64,000 bases of DNA from Opacimonas sp002292215 (GTDB lineage Bacteria > Pseudomonadota > Gammaproteobacteria > Enterobacterales > Alteromonadaceae): the NCBI GenBank assembly GCA_943846745.1, contig OX044360.1, forward strand, positions 2,835,381 to 2,899,380, in the 5' to 3' direction. Below, piece after piece: positions 60,710 to 64,000 of this stretch. Made by a program: the position numbers and the translations under genes. The number at the start of each line of letters is the position of its first letter. The first letter of the stretch is position 1. The notes below the pieces were generated by a model. That model ran no database searches. It saw nothing but the letters and a program-made list of their open reading frames with translations, and was not told the DNA's origin.

Positions 60710-62317
60710 ATGTCGTTTAAGAAAACTCAACTCGCGTTAGTTGTAGCTGCTACAATTGGATTGACTGGTTGTTTTGACGGAGTTGATGCTCCCACTTTCC
60801 CTGATGTTGTATTACCACCACCTGCTGCAGCCGTAATTGATGTAGAAGTGTCTGGTAACGTCATCGATTTGACTACCGGTGCTGCTATTTCAGGTGCGAC
60901 TTTAACTTTTCTAAGCAACGGTGCAGCAACGATTGAACCCCGCTTATTAGATGACGCCTTGACACGTGTGAGTGAATTAACCTCAACTGACGGTTCATTC
61001 GCATTTGGTTTTGACCAGTTAACAGCTATCTCAGAAGTCACTATCTTGGTTGAAGCGGATGGATATTTATCTGAAACAATTGTGTTTGATATTAGTAATG
61101 CTGCTGACGCAAATACCTTAGCATTTACCCTTATTTCTGAAACTGCTCAAGGTATCACCGTCACTGAACAAACTGCTGCGGTAACCGGCGGTGTAGTCGC
61201 GACTGAAATCGTTGTTGACGCTGTTGCGAATTCTGGTGCTTCTAAAGTGACTATCCCTGCGGGTGTTGAGTTGCAAGATGCTAATGGCAACGCTATTTCG
61301 GGCAGCAATGTTACCTTCCAAGTGGTCGCTATTGACTCTGATGATGCGGGCGACGACTCGTTATCAGTAGCTGAGTTACTACCAGCCGGTTTACAAGATG
61401 CGACATCTACGGATGTATTTGTACCTGTTGCGGCAACAACCATTAATTTCGTTGATTCTAACGGCAACAAAATTACGCGTTTTTCTTCACCGATTACCGT
61501 CGTAATGAGCATTCCTGGTTCACGTGGTGTTTCTGAAGGCGAAGAATTGTCGCTTAAGTCTTATGACGAAGATACCGGTTTATGGTCGACCGAGACTAAT
61601 ACAGTTAGTGTTGGTGCATTAAACAACGGTTTCTATCCTGGTACATTCCAAATCAGTCACCTAACCACATTTGCTGCGGGTCAGTTAATTACTGATAAAT
61701 GTAATACTACCTCAAGCGTAAACTTTACAGGTGATGCTGCAGTAAATGGCTTAATCTTCAATATGACCCGTTCTGTATCGGGTTCTGTAACACGTACCTT
61801 AGCGGCCGATACAGCACAACTAACGTTTGCTGATACACAATCAGCGTCTGAAACAGCTAGCTTAACGGTTAAAGATGGTTCAGGTAACGTTTGGGGCTCT
61901 GCGACTAACGCAGCAATCTGTGGTGCGGTTAATGTACCACTTACTGCACCTAGCCTGTTAGTAAGCGAATCATTAAACATCACAGCAACTTGTTCAGGTG
62001 ATGACACAGTATTTACTGCTGATACGAACGCACTGGTTACGTATCGTGTAGCTGATTCAACGGATGCATTTGTTACTGCACCACATGTCGCAAATGGTAA
62101 TTACTCATTAACTGCACTAGTTGCCGATGCAACGTATAGCGTTAACATCAATTCTGGTATTGCGGGTGTTGCTGACTACTCTGTGCAAATCACAGCTGAC
62201 GGCGTCGATGAATTTGCTCCAATTGCTTACGATTGTAATGCAGGAACGGGTACTGGCGGTACAGGTGGTACTGGTGGTACAGGCGGCACAGGCGGAACTG
62301 GCGGTGGCGGTATCTAA
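60710..62317 (+). CDS. Large surface lipoprotein with Thr-Gly-Gly tail
   Basis: A 535-residue protein with a lipoprotein signal (lipobox LTGC, Cys21), followed by a carboxypeptidase-regulatory-like beta domain (about 45-130; EVSGNVIDLTTGAAISGATL), further beta-rich domains, and a C-terminal tail made of repeated TGG units ending GGGGI. The low-Lys, Thr/Ser/Ala/Asp-rich composition is typical of exposed adhesin-like proteins. It is followed by a terminator and then a yjbH-like gene. I do not recognise a specific family; the function is unknown. Confidence 0.7.
   Translation: MSFKKTQLALVVAATIGLTGCFDGVDAPTFPDVVLPPPAAAVIDVEVSGNVIDLTTGAAISGATLTFLSNGAATIEPRLLDDALTRVSELTSTDGSFAFGFDQLTAISEVTILVEADGYLSETIVFDISNAADANTLAFTLISETAQGITVTEQTAAVTGGVVATEIVVDAVANSGASKVTIPAGVELQDANGNAISGSNVTFQVVAIDSDDAGDDSLSVAELLPAGLQDATSTDVFVPVAATTINFVDSNGNKITRFSSPITVVMSIPGSRGVSEGEELSLKSYDEDTGLWSTETNTVSVGALNNGFYPGTFQISHLTTFAAGQLITDKCNTTSSVNFTGDAAVNGLIFNMTRSVSGSVTRTLAADTAQLTFADTQSASETASLTVKDGSGNVWGSATNAAICGAVNVPLTAPSLLVSESLNITATCSGDDTVFTADTNALVTYRVADSTDAFVTAPHVANGNYSLTALVADATYSVNINSGIAGVADYSVQITADGVDEFAPIAYDCNAGTGTGGTGGTGGTGGTGGTGGGGI
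62244..62312 (+). repeat. 9-bp tandem repeats encoding the Thr-Gly-Gly tail
   Basis: About six copies of GGTAC(T/A)GG(C/T) in a row at the 3' end of the lipoprotein gene. The unit is three codons (Gly-Thr-Gly), so slippage changes tail length without a frameshift. Confidence 0.8.
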
Positions 62318-62380
62318 TTGATACCCTATAGCCTTAGCGTATAGCCAAATATATAAGCTAAATACAAAAAGCTAAACACA

Positions 62381-62409
62381 AAAAGCCCTTAGCTAAGGGC
62401 TTTTTTTTT
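62381..62409 (+). terminator. Terminator after the lipoprotein gene
   Basis: AAAAGCCCTT, loop AGCT, AAGGGC then nine T. It isolates the lipoprotein transcript from the yjbH-like gene. Confidence 0.88.
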
Positions 62410-62488
62410 ACCTGAATATATATTTAAATTTGCACCTAAATATGCAGCTAAATTTTTATCTCAATCTAATCACTATAAGAACCGGTAT

Positions 62489-64000
62489 ATGAAAATGTCT
62501 TTACCTTCACGATATTTGTTAAGTCCTGTCATCTTTACTGGCATTTGTGCTTATTTGCTGGCTTATGTGCCGGCTTGATAGCCTTTTCAGCTAACGCCTC
62601 AGATACAGCTTCTAATAAAAGTGATAAGAGTGTGTTTTTCAATGCATCTCCTCACATTGACACGGATATCAACGTGCAGGGCTTTGGCGGACTGATTAAC
62701 GTGCCTACCGCCAATAGCATTGGGTATGGTGAACTGCATTGGACGTTTTCAAATTTAACCGATAATGGTGCCTATTCAAATGGCACTTCTAATGGCTTAT
62801 ACCAAGATGGTAACAACCTGCACTTACCGTGAGCCCATTTCCTGGATTAGAAGCTACCTTACGTAACACCGGAGGTACTTGGGATTTGGGTTCAGACTTA
62901 TCTGCAAATTTTAAATACAGCCCGACATTTATTCCTAAAGAATGGTTTTCTGTGGCGTTTGGCATGCAAGATGTGAGTGGGATCACTAACCACTTAGACA
63001 GCCAGTTTGTGGTGGTGTCTAAAGATCTAGGGGATTTTCGTTTTACCGCTGGGACGGGTTCATTTAAATCAGACCGTGCGCGGATCGCAAAACGTTATGA
63101 AGGCGGCTTTTATGGCGTGCAATACCAGCCGTTTGAATGGTTACAGTTACAAGCCGAGCATGATGGCGTCAATAATGCGATTGCAGCAAAATTTAAAACA
63201 CCCGCAGGCTGGATGAATAACCAAGCGCAATTATATACCTCGGTCATGACCGGTGATTATGATGCGGGTGACGGTAATGACAAAATATTTATGCAAGTCG
63301 GCCTTAGGGTTAATTTGTTTCAAGGCACTAACACCGGCCTTAATGAGCCAAATTACAAGTCGATGCAAATGAGTGATGATCTGGGTTGGTTTATGGCGGG
63401 CGAGGGGATGCCTGGCTATAGTGCTGAGCCGTTGACCTTATTGCCAGCCTCGCAGCAAGCTCAACCCAAGTTTACCGATATGGTAAATCATTTAATTGCA
63501 CTTGAGAACGCTCTGGCTGAGCATGGTTTTGAAGATGTGTGGGTAGGATATCAAGGTGCCCAGCTCTATGTGCGCATAGAAAATTCTTTGTATAACCGTA
63601 ACAACATCGATGCCATTGGTGTGGCATTAGGGATGGTGGCGAATTTGGCACCGGCGCAAGTAAGCCAAGTTGATTTTACTCTATCACGCTATGGTGTCCC
63701 TACGTTTAGGGTACAGGGCAATATCGGTCAGTTGGTGAAGTTTTATCAAGGTGACATCTTTGAACCGCAATTAACCGCTGCTACGCCGCAATCCCGCGAC
63801 GATGTCTTAGCCAGTTGGATTGGTGGTACACAACAACCGTATTTTACCCCACGCGTCAAACTCTATCCTATCGTGCCCAATTTTATCGGTACTGAAATCG
63901 GTCAAGTCGATTTTAATTTAACTCTCAGAGCTAATGCCCATATGCCCATATGGCAAGGCGGCGAGTTAGTTGCTGAATATGATTTGAGTGTCGCGCGCTC
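62489..64000 (+). pseudogene. YjbH-like exopolysaccharide outer-membrane protein, 5' frameshifts, runs off the window
   Basis: A long open frame from about 62829 to the window end encodes a beta-rich protein of the YjbH family linked to exopolysaccharide export (VSPFPGLEATLRNTGGTWDL, FGMQDVSGI, then RFTAGTGSFK). The upstream part is in another frame: NVQGFGGLINVPTANSIGYG, starting from TTG 62545 and stopping at 62832. Joining the two needs one base lost before 62829. The only ATG with a basic signal-peptide start (62489, MKMSLPSRYLL) is in a third frame. The 3' end is outside the window. Either two small frameshifts or errors; the body is otherwise free of stops for more than 1.1 kb. Confidence 0.7.

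Overview
The window looks like the chromosome of a marine gammaproteobacterium close to Alteromonadales (Alteromonas/Shewanella/Vibrio-like). The inference rests on gene order (ribBA-ribH-nusB-thiL-pgpA facing xseB-ispA-dxs, then pomAB), a Vibrio-type TonB2 operon with DUF3450 and TtpC, a pspF/pspABC locus joined to sapABCDF, a Na+-pumping oxaloacetate decarboxylase, and large TonB-dependent receptors. No phage, CRISPR array, rRNA or intact insertion sequence was seen.

Layout. 1-7.5 kb: riboflavin, thiamine and isoprenoid housekeeping genes, then the sodium stator genes pomA and pomB. 7.5-14.1 kb: an ECF11-type sigma factor with its ChrR zinc/cupin anti-sigma factor, a Lon-domain protein, and a tightly packed divergent operon (NTF2-like, SDR, FAD oxidoreductase, DUF1365, Cfa-type methyltransferase), which looks like a singlet-oxygen lipid-modification module. 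14.1-18.7 kb: bamD, rluD, clpB. 18.8-22.8 kb: a giant TPR lipoprotein and a PEP-CTERM protein with a sigma-54 promoter and paired upstream palindromes. 22.8-25 kb: pssA, a decayed toxin-antitoxin locus, and three tRNA genes. 25-28.7 kb: oadGAB. 28.8-36.8 kb: sapABCDF, pspF, pspABC. 36.9-40.3 kb: tyrR, an Lrp-like regulator, leucine dehydrogenase and the 4.5S SRP RNA. 40.7-51.5 kb: a TonB receptor, a methyltransferase, an S9 peptidase and a complete DUF3450-TtpC-ExbB-ExbD-TonB-TPR energising operon. 51.6-64 kb: tmcA (broken), a TPP-riboswitch-controlled thiamine uptake operon (TonB receptor, broken pnuT, thiK), tRNA-Trp, rfaH, an unknown membrane coiled-coil protein, a Gly-Thr-tailed lipoprotein and a yjbH-like gene running off the end.

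The most notable observations are these. PomA has a clean in-frame loss of about 26 residues covering its third membrane helix, between short direct repeats. The PEP-CTERM gene has a recognisable sigma-54 promoter with two 18-bp palindromes 33 bp apart upstream. Single-base frameshifts cluster in the last 12 kb (tmcA three, pnuT two, rfaH probably one, yjbH one or two), in genes whose coding content is otherwise well preserved; this is either recent decay or an assembly-quality problem. The stbD/relE-like toxin-antitoxin pair at 24 kb is a fossil whose antitoxin can be rebuilt by removing one base. All functional calls come from reading the sequence and remembered family features; no database search was run.
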